Source: Nonomuraea sp. SYSU D8015 | GTDB lineage: Bacteria; Actinomycetota; Actinomycetes; Streptosporangiales; Streptosporangiaceae | Length of the DNA: 64,000 bases | Reading direction: 5' to 3' | Assembly (NCBI RefSeq): GCF_008065375.1 | Contig: NZ_MU084032.1 | Span: 3,156 to 67,155 of the forward strand | Shown here: piece by piece, positions 48,359 through 56,924 of the stretch | How positions within the stretch are numbered: the first letter of the stretch is position 1 | How the letters are laid out: every line of letters begins with the position of its first letter | Translations under genes and position numbers: made by a program | Notes under the pieces: generated by a model | Databases searched by the model: none | What the model was told of the DNA's origin: nothing | The model's input: only the letters and a program-made list of their open reading frames with translations

Positions 48359-48383
48359 GGTCTCCCCCCGGGCGTTGCGACCA

Positions 48384-48411
48384 TGAAAGCGGTTTCTGCA
48401 ACTTTACGCAA
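48384..48411. promoter_or_regulatory. LacI-type operator candidates ahead of the alpha-glucosidase
   Basis: Two overlapping elements. TGAAAGCGGTTTCT (48384-48397) is a near-palindrome close to the LacI/CcpA-type consensus. TCTGCAACTTTACGCAA (48395-48411), read on the minus strand as TTGCGTAAAGTTGCAGA, has two TTGC direct repeats exactly 10 bp apart. The second matches a site at 63908-63924 in 16 of 17 bases. Confidence 0.55.
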
Positions 48412-48496
48412 CTCTTTCCACGAGCCTTCGATCCGGAAATCTAGGCGTACGGACACCCAAAACTCTCGACCGAAACCCCCTAGAAGGAGATTCTTT

Positions 48497-48523
48497 ATGT
48501 CAAGGGTGGACATGGCCGGTTAA
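48497..48523 (+). CDS. Possible 8-residue leader peptide upstream of the MsmK-type ATPase
   Basis: The sequence AGAAGGAGATTCTTT, with a near-perfect Shine-Dalgarno, precedes ATG and an eight-codon frame, MSRVDMAG, ending TAA. It lies 64 bp ahead of the ATPase ATG, whose own ribosome site is weak. A perfect palindrome, TGTCAC-AG-GTGACA (48554-48567), sits between. It could be a translational leader or the remnant of a former gene start. No other gene lies in 48359-48587. Confidence 0.3.
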   Translation: MSRVDMAG

Positions 48524-48587
48524 GGCGCGATGTACTACCTCTTCAATCAGCCCTGTCACAGGTGACACGCGTGCAAGGTGTGGGCCA

Positions 48588-49871
48588 ATGAGCTCCGTCG
48601 TTCTCGACAAAGTGACCAAGGTGTATCCGGGCGGCCATCTCGCTGTCGACCGGCTGAGCCTGCGAGCTGAGGCCGGCGAATTCCTCGTCCTCCTCGGCCC
48701 TTCGGGCTGCGGAAAGTCCACGCTGCTCCGCATGATCGCAGGCTTGGAGGAGATCACCGAAGGGGAGCTCTGGCTCGACGGGCAGATCGCCAACCACCTG
48801 GCGCCGCGCGACCGCGACGTCGCCATGGTCTTCCAGAACGGCGCGCTCTACCCGCACCGGACCGTGCGCGGGAACATCTCCTTCCCCCTGGAGATCGCCA
48901 AGTCGGACCCGAACATGGTGCGTGAGCGCGTCACGGAGCTGTCGAAGGCGTTGCATATCGACGAGACGCTCGACCGCCGGCCGGGCACGCTCTCCGGCGG
49001 CCAGCGCCAGCGCGTGGCGATGGGCCGGGCGATCGTCCGGCAGCCCAAGCTGTTCCTGATGGACGAGCCGCTGTCGAACCTGGACGCCGGCATGCGCACC
49101 GAGCTGCGCATGGAGATCTCGGCGCTGGTCAGGTCGCTCGGGGTCACGACGATCTACGTGACGCACGACCAGGTGGAGGCGCTGACGCTGGCGGACAGGA
49201 TCGCCATTCTGAATCGCGGCGTCCTGCAGGACGTGGGAACTCCGGCGCAGATTTACAACGATCCAGCGACGGCGTTCGTGGCGGCTTTTCTCAACTCCCA
49301 GCAGTTGAACCTGTTGGCGGCGGGTGTCAGGACGCCGCAGAACCAATATGTGCTGCTCGATTTCGGCCCGCACCGGCTCACGCTCCCGTGGAGCGATCCC
49401 AGGGCGTACGCCATCTCGCAGCACACGGGCGGGCAGGTGTTGGTGGGGCTGCGGCCCGACGGGCTGGCGCCGGTGCCGGAGTCGTACGACGGGCCGTCGT
49501 TCTTCGGGCGGGTGCGGGCGCTGGAGTATCACGGGCACGAATGGCTGGCGTATCTCGAGTGCGGCATGCCGGCCGTGCCGGTGCCCGAACCGCCGGACCC
49601 GCGCGGGCGCGTCAACGGCGACAAGAACGGCTCGGGCAAGCTGTCGGGGCTGGTGCGGCGGCTGTTCTCATCGCCGAAGGAGGAGCATCAGGAGCAGGAG
49701 CGGGTGGGCCAGCACCCGAACAGCGGCATCCACCGCCGCTCCGACCTGATCGTCCGCCTGGGCAACCGGCCCGTCTGGCGCACCGGCGACGCCGCCAAGG
49801 TCGCCGTCGACCTCTCCCGCATCATGATCTTCACTCTGGACGGCGCCCGCATCGACCCCCCGCGCCGTTAG
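48588..49871 (+). CDS. Sugar ABC importer ATPase (MsmK/UgpC-like)
   Basis: A 427-residue carbohydrate-importer ATPase: Walker A GPSGCGKST, signature LSGGQRQRVAMGRA, Walker B LFLMDEPLSNLD, switch THDQVEALTLADR, and a C-terminal TOBE/regulatory region interrupted by a charged insertion of about 70 residues (PDPRGRVNGDKNGSGKLSG to HRRSDL) not usual for MsmK. No permease or binding protein is nearby, so it probably energises several sugar importers encoded elsewhere, as MsmK does in streptomycetes. It is divergent from the alpha-glucosidase operon. Confidence 0.92.
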   Translation: MSSVVLDKVTKVYPGGHLAVDRLSLRAEAGEFLVLLGPSGCGKSTLLRMIAGLEEITEGELWLDGQIANHLAPRDRDVAMVFQNGALYPHRTVRGNISFPLEIAKSDPNMVRERVTELSKALHIDETLDRRPGTLSGGQRQRVAMGRAIVRQPKLFLMDEPLSNLDAGMRTELRMEISALVRSLGVTTIYVTHDQVEALTLADRIAILNRGVLQDVGTPAQIYNDPATAFVAAFLNSQQLNLLAAGVRTPQNQYVLLDFGPHRLTLPWSDPRAYAISQHTGGQVLVGLRPDGLAPVPESYDGPSFFGRVRALEYHGHEWLAYLECGMPAVPVPEPPDPRGRVNGDKNGSGKLSGLVRRLFSSPKEEHQEQERVGQHPNSGIHRRSDLIVRLGNRPVWRTGDAAKVAVDLSRIMIFTLDGARIDPPRR

Positions 49872-49880
49872 CGCCCCCGA

Positions 49881-51053
49881 TCACGGCGCAGGGGCCCAGC
49901 GAGGCCCGTCCGGGGTGTCCTCGACCACGACGCCACCCGCGTGCATCGCCGCGCGCAACGCGTCCGCCACGTCGTACCGTCCCTCTTCCCGCAGCTCCGC
50001 CCGGAGCGCGAGCAGCGGCTCGACCAGGGAGCGGAGGCCGCCGGTGGAGGCGAGCTCGCCGAGGCGGGCGATCAGCAGCCGCATCAGCTCCCGCGCCTGG
50101 TCGACCCCGCCGGCGTCCTCCTCGGTGTCGGCCGCCCACTTGACGATCTCCGCTTCGAGGTCGAGCACGATCTGCGCCGCCGCCACCAGGTCCGGCTCGC
50201 CCGCCGCGGCCGCGAACCGCTCCTCGCACGAGCGGATGGTCTCCTCCAGCGTCACCTCGGCGGGCGCGGCCTCCGCCACCGGGGGCGGCGGCACGGACGT
50301 GCCCGCGACGCCCTCGGCCAGGCGGCGGAGCTCGGCGAGGTCGGTGCGGGTGCCCGCGGGCAGCACCGTCGCCGAGCCGGGCCGCCGGACGGTCAGCCCG
50401 CCCCGTCCGGCCACCTGCACGGCCTGGCTCTCCAGGTCGATGACGACGGCGGTGTGCTCGTCGATCCCGAGGACCGCGGTGCCGGGCGGCAGCTCGCGCT
50501 CCATGCGGGACAGCCGGCGCTCGCCCAGGTAGCAGTAGCGGGTGTCGTGGGTGCCGCCCTCGGCGTTGTCGAAGTGCGGGATCAGCACGGCCTGCAGGCC
50601 GAGCGGCTCCAGCAGGTCGAGGCCCTCACGCCAGTGCGGCTCCGCGCCCACCTTGTAGATCTCGTAGACGGGCACCGTGGCGAGCCCGGCCGTGCAGGCC
50701 GCCGCCGAGGCCAGCACGGTCACCCCCTGCCGGGCGCGGACCCGGGCCCGCAGGTCGCCGGCCACGCCGGAGTCGCACCACCGGTCGAGCGCGTAGGTCG
50801 GGCTCCCCGGCCCCGAGAAGACCCAGTCGGCGCCGGCGATCCCGGTGGCCACCTCGACATCCAGGCCGACGCTGTGGGCGAAGTATCGGCGGGCGCGGGC
50901 CGAGATGTCGGCGCGGTTTTCCTGAAAGGCGTAGGGGGTGTCGAGCAACACGGCCCGCGCACCCGCGCGCAGCGTCCGCGTCGCGGCGCGGTGGACCTCG
51001 ACCATGGTCGGGCTCGTCTCGCCCGACCCCATCAGCACCAGCAAACCGGGCAT
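49881..51053 (-). CDS. Peptidase S51/cyanophycinase-like protein with CysRS-like C-terminal domain
   Basis: A 390-residue protein. Residues 1-230 resemble class I glutamine-amidotransferase-like S51 peptidases: GLLVLMGSGETSPTMVEVHR, then LASAAACTAGLATVPVYEIY at the nucleophile elbow and HFDNAEGGTHDTR. The elbow serine/cysteine context (SAAAC) is unusual, so catalysis is uncertain. Residues 290-390 are helical and end EEGRYDVADALRAAMHAGGV and VVEDTPDGPRW, which strongly resembles the C-terminal tail of cysteinyl-tRNA synthetase. The ATG at 51053 is chosen because upstream codons show no homology. Function unknown; a role in cysteine-related or peptide metabolism is only a guess. Confidence 0.75.
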   Translation of the reverse strand: MPGLLVLMGSGETSPTMVEVHRAATRTLRAGARAVLLDTPYAFQENRADISARARRYFAHSVGLDVEVATGIAGADWVFSGPGSPTYALDRWCDSGVAGDLRARVRARQGVTVLASAAACTAGLATVPVYEIYKVGAEPHWREGLDLLEPLGLQAVLIPHFDNAEGGTHDTRYCYLGERRLSRMERELPPGTAVLGIDEHTAVVIDLESQAVQVAGRGGLTVRRPGSATVLPAGTRTDLAELRRLAEGVAGTSVPPPPVAEAAPAEVTLEETIRSCEERFAAAAGEPDLVAAAQIVLDLEAEIVKWAADTEEDAGGVDQARELMRLLIARLGELASTGGLRSLVEPLLALRAELREEGRYDVADALRAAMHAGGVVVEDTPDGPRWAPAP

Positions 51054-51148
51054 CACTGTCGGCCTCTCTCTCGCACGCCATCGACTACAGCCGGGCTCGC
51101 CGCGGGGTTCAAGAGCGGGCGACATATGCGGCCGGCACGCAGTTGCAT

Positions 51149-51628
51149 ATGATTGGCAGTAAGCTCTTGGCGGTGACGGGAAGACACGTGGTATCGGTTG
51201 AGACGCTCATGCTACGGGTGGGCACCGACAATCGGTGGTCATACCGGCATGCCATGACCCGGCCATGGCCTGGGGAAAGCCCTGATGAGGCCGCGCGGCG
51301 GCTCAGCGGGGTGGCGGCCGCCGATCCGGACACCGTCGTGCATTCCACCAGCTGGCGCTACGAACCGGACGGCGGGATCGTGCTGACGTACGCGGTCTGC
51401 CCCGATCCGTCGCCCTCGCTGCCCGCGATCGAGGCGCCGGTGCTGGAGATCGCCCGCGGCGAGGCCCCGGCGACGCCGTCACCTGAGCGGGTCGCCCTGG
51501 CCAACGTGGTCGCCCACGCCGTCAGGCACCTGGCCTTCCTCATGGCCGAGGACCCCGTCGTGGCGCGGGCACTGTCCCGCCACCCCCTGATCGGTCCCGC
51601 CCTGGAGCCCGCGGGCGCTCCGGCCTGA
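51149..51628 (+). CDS. Hypothetical protein
   Basis: A protein of about 159 residues with no recognised domain. The N-terminal half, VSVETLMLRVGTDNRWSYRH to HSTSWRYEPDGGIVLTYAVC, has alternating strands like a small alpha/beta fold; the C-terminal half contains the helical VALANVVAHAVRHLAFLMAE. The start is uncertain (TTG 51143, ATG 51149, GTG 51173), none with a clear Shine-Dalgarno. Its 3' end overlaps a convergent acyltransferase frame by 150 bp. Coding is supported by consistent third-position GC and low-repeat sequence; no function can be named. Confidence 0.6.
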   Translation: MIGSKLLAVTGRHVVSVETLMLRVGTDNRWSYRHAMTRPWPGESPDEAARRLSGVAAADPDTVVHSTSWRYEPDGGIVLTYAVCPDPSPSLPAIEAPVLEIARGEAPATPSPERVALANVVAHAVRHLAFLMAEDPVVARALSRHPLIGPALEPAGAPA

Positions 51629-52849
51629 GATCCGGCGGCCCAGCGCCTGGCCGGGCCGCTCGATGTAGCGGTAGGCCAGCGCGCTCACGCCCAGCACCGC
51701 CGCCAGGGCCAGCGCGGCCATGCCCAGCTGGTACGGCAGCTCCGCCCGCCGCAGATCACCGGTGATCTCCACGAAGTACTTCAGCAGCGGATGATGCACC
51801 AGGTAGAGCGAGTAGCTGACCAGGCCGAGCCAGACCATCGCCCGGGGCAGCCGCCGTCCGCGCAACGCCATCGCGCCCGCGAACGTGGCCCCGGCCAGCG
51901 CGATCGTGGTGAACCACACATTCGCCTGCACCCACCACCAGCCGCCCTCGACGGCCCACAGGGGCGCGATCGCCACCAGGCCCGTCGTGACCGCCACCGG
52001 CCAGAGGCCGCCCGTGCCGCATTCCCACCGGCGGATGGCCGTGCCCGCGAACATGACCGCCAGCACCGCCGTCCCCAGCCACGGCACCCGGCTGCTCAGC
52101 AGCAGCGACGCGAGCGCCATCAGGCCGAGCAGGCAGGCCGCCGCCGTACGCCCCCGGCCCCACATCACGCACACCAGCCCGGCCGCGAACAGCGCGCCCG
52201 TGACGTACGCCGGCCACGCGCCCACCAGCACCGCGCCCGACGCGACCAGCCCCACCACCACCGCACCGGCGGCGAACAGCATCGACATCAGCCCGCTGCG
52301 GCCTTGCGCCCCGACCAGGAACAACGCCGTGACCATGAGGTAGAACACCATCTCGTACGACAGCGTCCACATCGTGTCGGCCACGCCGCCCACGCTCACG
52401 ACGTCGAGCAGCATGGTCGCGTGCGCCGCCACCGCGCTGCCGTCCCGCGGCACCTCCCCGCGCACCGGCACCCACCATGCGAGGGCCAGGACAAGGGCGA
52501 TCACGCTCAGGTAGAGCGGGTAGAGGCGGAAGATCCGGCTGATCCAGAACGCCCGCACGTCGCCGTGCCGCTCCAGCGACGTGGGGATGATGTAGCCGCT
52601 GACCAGGAAGAACACCAGGATGCCGTAGACGCCCAGACTGAACCAGTACGGCCGGAGCGCGGGCAGGAACCAGGGGAGCAGGTGCTCGGCCACGACGGCC
52701 AGCGCGCCGATGCCGCGCAACGCGTCGAGCCAGGCCAGCCTGGTGACGGTGGGTGAAGATGTGGAGGCGGCGGGCAGGGCTGGGGCGGCGGCGGACACCC
52801 GCATCAACATACCCGTACGGGACGGGGTGATGCGGCCCTCTCCGGGCAT
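51479..52849 (-). CDS. Acyltransferase 3 family membrane protein (OafA-like)
   Basis: A frame of up to 456 codons encoding a polytopic acyltransferase-3 protein with about ten spans. Diagnostic are RLAWLDALRGIGALAVVAEH with the catalytic-type His, GILVFFLVSGYIIPTSLER, and RAFWISRIFRLYPLY. Such enzymes O-acetylate cell-surface sugars or secondary metabolites. The last 50 residues or so after AYRYIERPGQALGRRI are antisense to the hypothetical gene and look non-native, as if the original stop was lost. The start is uncertain (52849, 52810 or 52804). Confidence 0.88.
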   Translation of the reverse strand: MPGEGRITPSRTGMLMRVSAAAPALPAASTSSPTVTRLAWLDALRGIGALAVVAEHLLPWFLPALRPYWFSLGVYGILVFFLVSGYIIPTSLERHGDVRAFWISRIFRLYPLYLSVIALVLALAWWVPVRGEVPRDGSAVAAHATMLLDVVSVGGVADTMWTLSYEMVFYLMVTALFLVGAQGRSGLMSMLFAAGAVVVGLVASGAVLVGAWPAYVTGALFAAGLVCVMWGRGRTAAACLLGLMALASLLLSSRVPWLGTAVLAVMFAGTAIRRWECGTGGLWPVAVTTGLVAIAPLWAVEGGWWWVQANVWFTTIALAGATFAGAMALRGRRLPRAMVWLGLVSYSLYLVHHPLLKYFVEITGDLRRAELPYQLGMAALALAAVLGVSALAYRYIERPGQALGRRISGRSARGLQGGTDQGVAGQCPRHDGVLGHEEGQVPDGVGDHVGQGDPLR

Positions 52850-53140
52850 ACGCGGCTCGGGCCGCAGGTCGAAGCCCTCGCCCCACGAAGACGCACGCCA
52901 GCCCAGCCTCGGCGTTCGCGCCGCTCACAGCACTCGGCACTCACGCCGCCGGGGCGCGGCGGCGAACCCGCTCACGGGCGTATCCAGGGCGCATGCTCGC
53001 CCACGGGCCGAAGCGCCCCGGCGGCGGGGCGGCAGCAGGCTCAGAGGGCTTCTCTCGGTGAAAGGCCGCCCTCCCGGAGACGGTCGGCTCGCATCGCGGA
53101 CGGGTGCCTGCCGCGTGGAGCCCGTGCGGCCGCGCCGGGG

Positions 53141-54406
53141 TCAGGTGGTGCGGTGGGTGGACAAGGTGGCGTGGTGGTCGGCGCCGTCGGGGCCGTGGGG
53201 GTCGGTGTGAACGGTCGCCGCCCTCAGGCGCGGCAACTCGTGGATGAGCCGGTGCTCGGCCTCGACGGCCACCGCGTGCGCATCCACGACCGACATGTCG
53301 TGATCGACGAAAATCTCCACCTCGGCGTGGAGCGCATGCCCGATCCATCGCAGCCGTACGGACCCGACCCGCTGAACCCCGTCCACGGTGGCGATGATGC
53401 GCTCGGCGGCGTCGACGAGCTCGGGGTCCACGGCGTCCATGAGCCGGTGGTAGATCTCGCGGGCCGCGTCGCGCAGGACGAAGCAGATGGCACCGGTGAT
53501 CAGCAGGCCGACGATCGGGTCGGCGATGGGGAAGCCGAGCCCGGCGCCGCCCGCGCCCAGCAGGACGGCCAGCGAGGTGAAGCCGTCGGTCCTGGCGTGC
53601 AGGCCGTCGGCGACCAGCGCGGCCGACCCGATCTCCCTGCCGACCTTGATCCGGTATCGCGCCACCCACTCGTTGCCCAGGAACCCGACCACGCCCGCGG
53701 CCGCCACCCACCAGACGGCCCGGATGTCCTGGGGATCGATCAGCCGCTCGACGGCCTCGTACCCGGCCAGGGCCGCCGAGCCGGCGATGAGCAGCACGAT
53801 GACGATGCCCGCGAGGTCCTCCGCGCGGCCGTACCCGTACGTGAAGCGGCGGGTGGCGGCGCGGCGGCCGACCGAGAACGCGATGGCCAGCGGGACGGCG
53901 GTGAGCGCGTCGGCGAGGTTGTGCAAGGTGTCACCGAGCAGCGCGACCGAGCCGGACGCCAGCACGATCACGGCCTGGACGGCGGCGGTGGCCATGAGGA
54001 CGGCGAACGAGATGGCCAGCACGCGCATCCCGCGACTGCTGGACTCCAGGGCGGCGTCGGTCTTGTCGGCGGTGTCGTGACTGTGCGGCGCGACGGCGTG
54101 GGCGACCCGCCCGAGCGCCGCCTTCAGCCCTCGCCGCGCCCCGCGCCCGCCCTCGCGCCCGGAATGCCCGTGACCATGCCCGTGGCCGTGCCCGTGCGCT
54201 CCATGTCCGTCACCGTGACCAGGTCCATGATCGTGCCCATGACCGTGGCCGTGACCATGTCCGTGACCATGTCCTTGTCCATCGGGACGGGTCCCATCCC
54301 GATGGGCCCCATCGGGACGGCCGGCATCGGGATGGGCCCCGTCGGGATGGGCCCCGTCGGGATGGGCATGGTGCGGTGTCGTACCGGAATCCCGCTGGTC
54401 CGCCAT
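53141..54406 (-). CDS. Cation diffusion facilitator (zinc efflux) with His-rich N-terminus
   Basis: A 421-residue CDF transporter with six spans and the metal-site motifs HNLADALTAVPLAIA (HxxxD) and ADGLHARTDGFTSL (HxxxD), plus a C-terminal cytoplasmic domain. The first 85 residues are extraordinary: repeats of HPDGA followed by long GH/HGHG runs, a likely metal-buffering tail. It expels Zn2+ or related divalent metals. It is divergent from an ArsR-type sensor gene with a complete alpha5 zinc site, only 49 bp away. The 291-bp stretch from 52850 to 53140 downstream holds no gene I can support. Confidence 0.93.
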   Translation of the reverse strand: MADQRDSGTTPHHAHPDGAHPDGAHPDAGRPDGAHRDGTRPDGQGHGHGHGHGHGHGHDHGPGHGDGHGAHGHGHGHGHGHSGREGGRGARRGLKAALGRVAHAVAPHSHDTADKTDAALESSSRGMRVLAISFAVLMATAAVQAVIVLASGSVALLGDTLHNLADALTAVPLAIAFSVGRRAATRRFTYGYGRAEDLAGIVIVLLIAGSAALAGYEAVERLIDPQDIRAVWWVAAAGVVGFLGNEWVARYRIKVGREIGSAALVADGLHARTDGFTSLAVLLGAGGAGLGFPIADPIVGLLITGAICFVLRDAAREIYHRLMDAVDPELVDAAERIIATVDGVQRVGSVRLRWIGHALHAEVEIFVDHDMSVVDAHAVAVEAEHRLIHELPRLRAATVHTDPHGPDGADHHATLSTHRTT

Positions 54407-54455
54407 GGCATCCCTCGCTTGCGCTATTCATCCCTTTTGACCAGGATATGTAGTC

Positions 54456-54812
54456 ATGTACGCACGCGACAACACCTCAGGTGCCAATGCGTCGCAGGAG
54501 CAACCCACTCCCGCCCAGGTCAACGCGGCCGTCGACGCGTTCCGCATGCTCAGCGACGCCACCAGGCTCCGGTTGATGTGGCTGTTGTCGTCCGGCGAAT
54601 CGGATGTGAACTCGCTGGCCCAGGCCATCGGCGTTCCCCGCCCCTCGGTGTCGCAGCACCTCGCCAAGCTCCGCCTGGCAGGACTGGTGGACACGCGCAG
54701 AGAGGGCCGCCGCGTGCTCTACCGGGCCAGGGACTCACACGTGAGGGCGCTCATCGCGGAGGCCATGTTCCACGCCGACCACGAGGTCTCCGGCCTGCCC
54801 AGACACGACTAG
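54456..54812 (+). CDS. ArsR/SmtB-family zinc-sensing repressor
   Basis: A 118-residue winged-helix regulator: FRMLSDATRLRLMWLLSSGE then VPRPSVSQHLAKLRLAGLVD and a REGRRVLYRA wing. The C-terminal helix reads DSHVRALIAEAMFHADHEVS, a perfect DxHx10HxxH alpha5 motif, the Zn(II)/Co(II) site of SmtB and CzrA. No cysteine-type alpha3 site is present. It should repress the divergent CDF exporter until zinc rises. The 49-bp intergenic region contains a TATTCA-like half-site but no clear full palindrome. Confidence 0.93.
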   Translation: MYARDNTSGANASQEQPTPAQVNAAVDAFRMLSDATRLRLMWLLSSGESDVNSLAQAIGVPRPSVSQHLAKLRLAGLVDTRREGRRVLYRARDSHVRALIAEAMFHADHEVSGLPRHD

Positions 54813-54894
54813 TCACAGGTCCGCCCGCCGGGCGCCGGCCACCAGGCGGGGGGCATAAGCGGCGTCGAGCGGGCCGGGGCGGAAGAGGTGACGC

Positions 54895-56058
54895 TCACCA
54901 GCCGATCCTCCCCTTGCCGGAGACGAGCGCCCGGGCGATCACCAGCCGCTGGATGTCGTTGGTGCCCTCACCGATCGCCATCAGCGGCGCGTCCCGGTAG
55001 AGCCGCTCGACCACGAACTCCTGCGAATAGCCGTACCCGCCGTGGATCCGCATGGACTCCAGTGACGCCTTGAGCGCCACTTCGGAGGTGAAGTATTTGG
55101 CCATGCCCGCCTCCATGTCCACCCGTTCGCCGCCGTCGGCCCGGGACGCCGCCCAGTACGTGAGCAGCCGCGCCGCCTGGATCTCGGTGGCCAGGTCGGC
55201 CAGTTTGAGCTGGATGGCCTGGAACTCGGCGATCGGCTGCCCGAAGGCGGTCCGCTCCTTGGCGTAGGCGAGGGCGGCGTCGTACGCGGCCTGGGCGACC
55301 CCGACGGCGCGGGCGGCGATGTTGATGCGCCCGAGCTCCAAACCGCCGAGCACCTGTTGCATGCCGCGCCCCTCGACGCCGCCGAGCAGGCAGGACACCG
55401 GCACGCGCACCTCGTCGAGCACCACCTCGCAGGTCTCCGTGCCCTTGTAGCCCAGCTTGGGCAGGTCGCGGCTGACGCTGAAGCCCGGCGAGGACGGGTC
55501 GACGAGCAGCACGGACATGCCCTTGTGCGCGGGCTCGGCGATCGAGGTCTTGACGAGGACGGGCAGCGGGTCGGCGTGGCGGGCGTTGGTGATCCAGGTC
55601 TTGGTGCCGGTCACGACGTAGTGGTCGCCGTCGCGTACCGCCCGCGTCCGGATGCCCTGCAGGTCGGTGCCCGCACCGGGCTCGGTGAGCGCGATCGCGG
55701 TGCGCCGGGCGCCGCTGGCGAGGTCTTCGAGGTGGAGCCGCCGCTGTTCCTCGGTGCCGTGGCGGGCGATCATCCAGCAGGCGAGCGAATGGGACCCGAT
55801 GGTGCCGGCCACGCCCATCCAGCCCCGCGCGATCTCCTCGAAGACCAGCGCGAACGAGACCATGTCGGCCCCCATGCCGCCGTACTCCTCCGGCACGGAC
55901 AGGCCGAACAGCCCCATCTGCTTCATCTTGTCGATGATCTCGGCCGGGTATCTGCCGGAGTGCTCCCATTCGGTGGCGACCGGGAGGATCTCTTTCTCCA
56001 CGAAGGCGCGCAGGGTCTCGCGGAAGGCCTTCTGCTCGCCGGTCAGCTCGAAATCCAT
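54895..56058 (-). CDS. Acyl-CoA dehydrogenase
   Basis: A 387-residue FAD-dependent acyl-CoA dehydrogenase: FGLSVPEEYGGMGAD, ALTEPGAGTDLQGIRTRA for FAD/substrate binding, GTKTWITNARHAD, and GEGTNDIQRLVIAR carrying the catalytic Glu at the usual short-chain position. It introduces the alpha,beta double bond in an acyl-CoA. It stands alone between convergent ArsR and the ACT-domain gene in the same direction (83 bp). Chain length cannot be judged. Confidence 0.94.
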   Translation of the reverse strand: MDFELTGEQKAFRETLRAFVEKEILPVATEWEHSGRYPAEIIDKMKQMGLFGLSVPEEYGGMGADMVSFALVFEEIARGWMGVAGTIGSHSLACWMIARHGTEEQRRLHLEDLASGARRTAIALTEPGAGTDLQGIRTRAVRDGDHYVVTGTKTWITNARHADPLPVLVKTSIAEPAHKGMSVLLVDPSSPGFSVSRDLPKLGYKGTETCEVVLDEVRVPVSCLLGGVEGRGMQQVLGGLELGRINIAARAVGVAQAAYDAALAYAKERTAFGQPIAEFQAIQLKLADLATEIQAARLLTYWAASRADGGERVDMEAGMAKYFTSEVALKASLESMRIHGGYGYSQEFVVERLYRDAPLMAIGEGTNDIQRLVIARALVSGKGRIGW

Positions 56059-56141
56059 CTGCCTCGATCCCTGGTCCGCCGACTGATCAGGCAGCTCACG
56101 TTAATAACTCGGCACTTACCCGGTCAATCGTCCGCTCACCT

Positions 56142-56744
56142 CTACACACGCGCGGCCAGCTTGGCCACCACGTCCACGATCCGGGCGGCGCGTTCCAGCT
56201 CCGCGCGGTGGAACACCGGACCCTCGGCGCGGGCCACGACCACGTGCATGCCCTGCGTCACCACGGGCAGCAGCATGAGCCGCAGGTCGCGGGCGTCCAG
56301 CGCGACGGCGCGGGGCGGCGGCTCGGGCAGGTCGAAGCTGGTAGGCGCGGCCAGCGAGGCATGCCGTACGGCGCCGTCGGCGACGGCCAGCGACCACTCC
56401 GCCCCGCACAACCCGGGCAACGCGTCGACGAGCGTGGCGAAACCCCGCGCCGGCTCGGACACGACGTGCATGAGCAGGTCGTAGTCCAGCGCCGAGCCCG
56501 GCACCTCCTTGGTCGCCCAGACCCCTTCCACCCGCACGCCCGGCACGGCGGACAGCCGCTGGCGGGCCTCCGCCGGGGTCACGGGGCCCGGCCAGGAGAC
56601 GGTGAAATCGTCGACGGCCCGCCCGGCCTCGCGTTCGAGCACGGTGACCTGCAGGATGTCGGCTCCCAGCGCGCCCAGCGCCTTGGCCACCTGTCCCAGC
56701 CCACCCGGCCGGTCCGGCAGCGACACCCTCAGTCGCAGCAGCAT
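56142..56744 (-). CDS. ACT-domain protein
   Basis: A 200-residue protein beginning with an ACT domain (LRLRVSLPDRPGGLGQVAKAL, LGADILQVTVLE), the small-ligand-binding fold of amino-acid metabolism regulators. The C-terminal part has no clear domain, though SFDLPEPPPRAVALDARDLR could be a second, diverged ligand-binding unit. There is no enzyme domain, so it is probably a free-standing sensor. The 180-bp gap upstream to the frameshifted hydrolase contains an AT-rich promoter-like region. Confidence 0.85.
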   Translation of the reverse strand: MLLRLRVSLPDRPGGLGQVAKALGALGADILQVTVLEREAGRAVDDFTVSWPGPVTPAEARQRLSAVPGVRVEGVWATKEVPGSALDYDLLMHVVSEPARGFATLVDALPGLCGAEWSLAVADGAVRHASLAAPTSFDLPEPPPRAVALDARDLRLMLLPVVTQGMHVVVARAEGPVFHRAELERAARIVDVVAKLAARV

Positions 56745-56924
56745 CGCCCCCCCTTTCCAGAGCTCTCACAGTGCCGTGGAAAGGTTTCGAGCATGTTCCA
56801 CGGATATGTCGTACATGCTGCGGTTATATCCCAAGATGAAGGCTTAAGTCCGGATTGTCGATAAACGGCGGCTCCGGTTTTCCACAGGTCATCGTACGGT
56901 CAGCCGCATGGTCCGGCCTGCCCC

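Noticed and set aside
54150..54400. CRISPR-like short repeats in the N-terminal part of the CDF gene
   Set aside because: Repeats are in frame, unequal, without spacers of constant size, and encode His/Gly/Pro/Asp; they are coding repeats.
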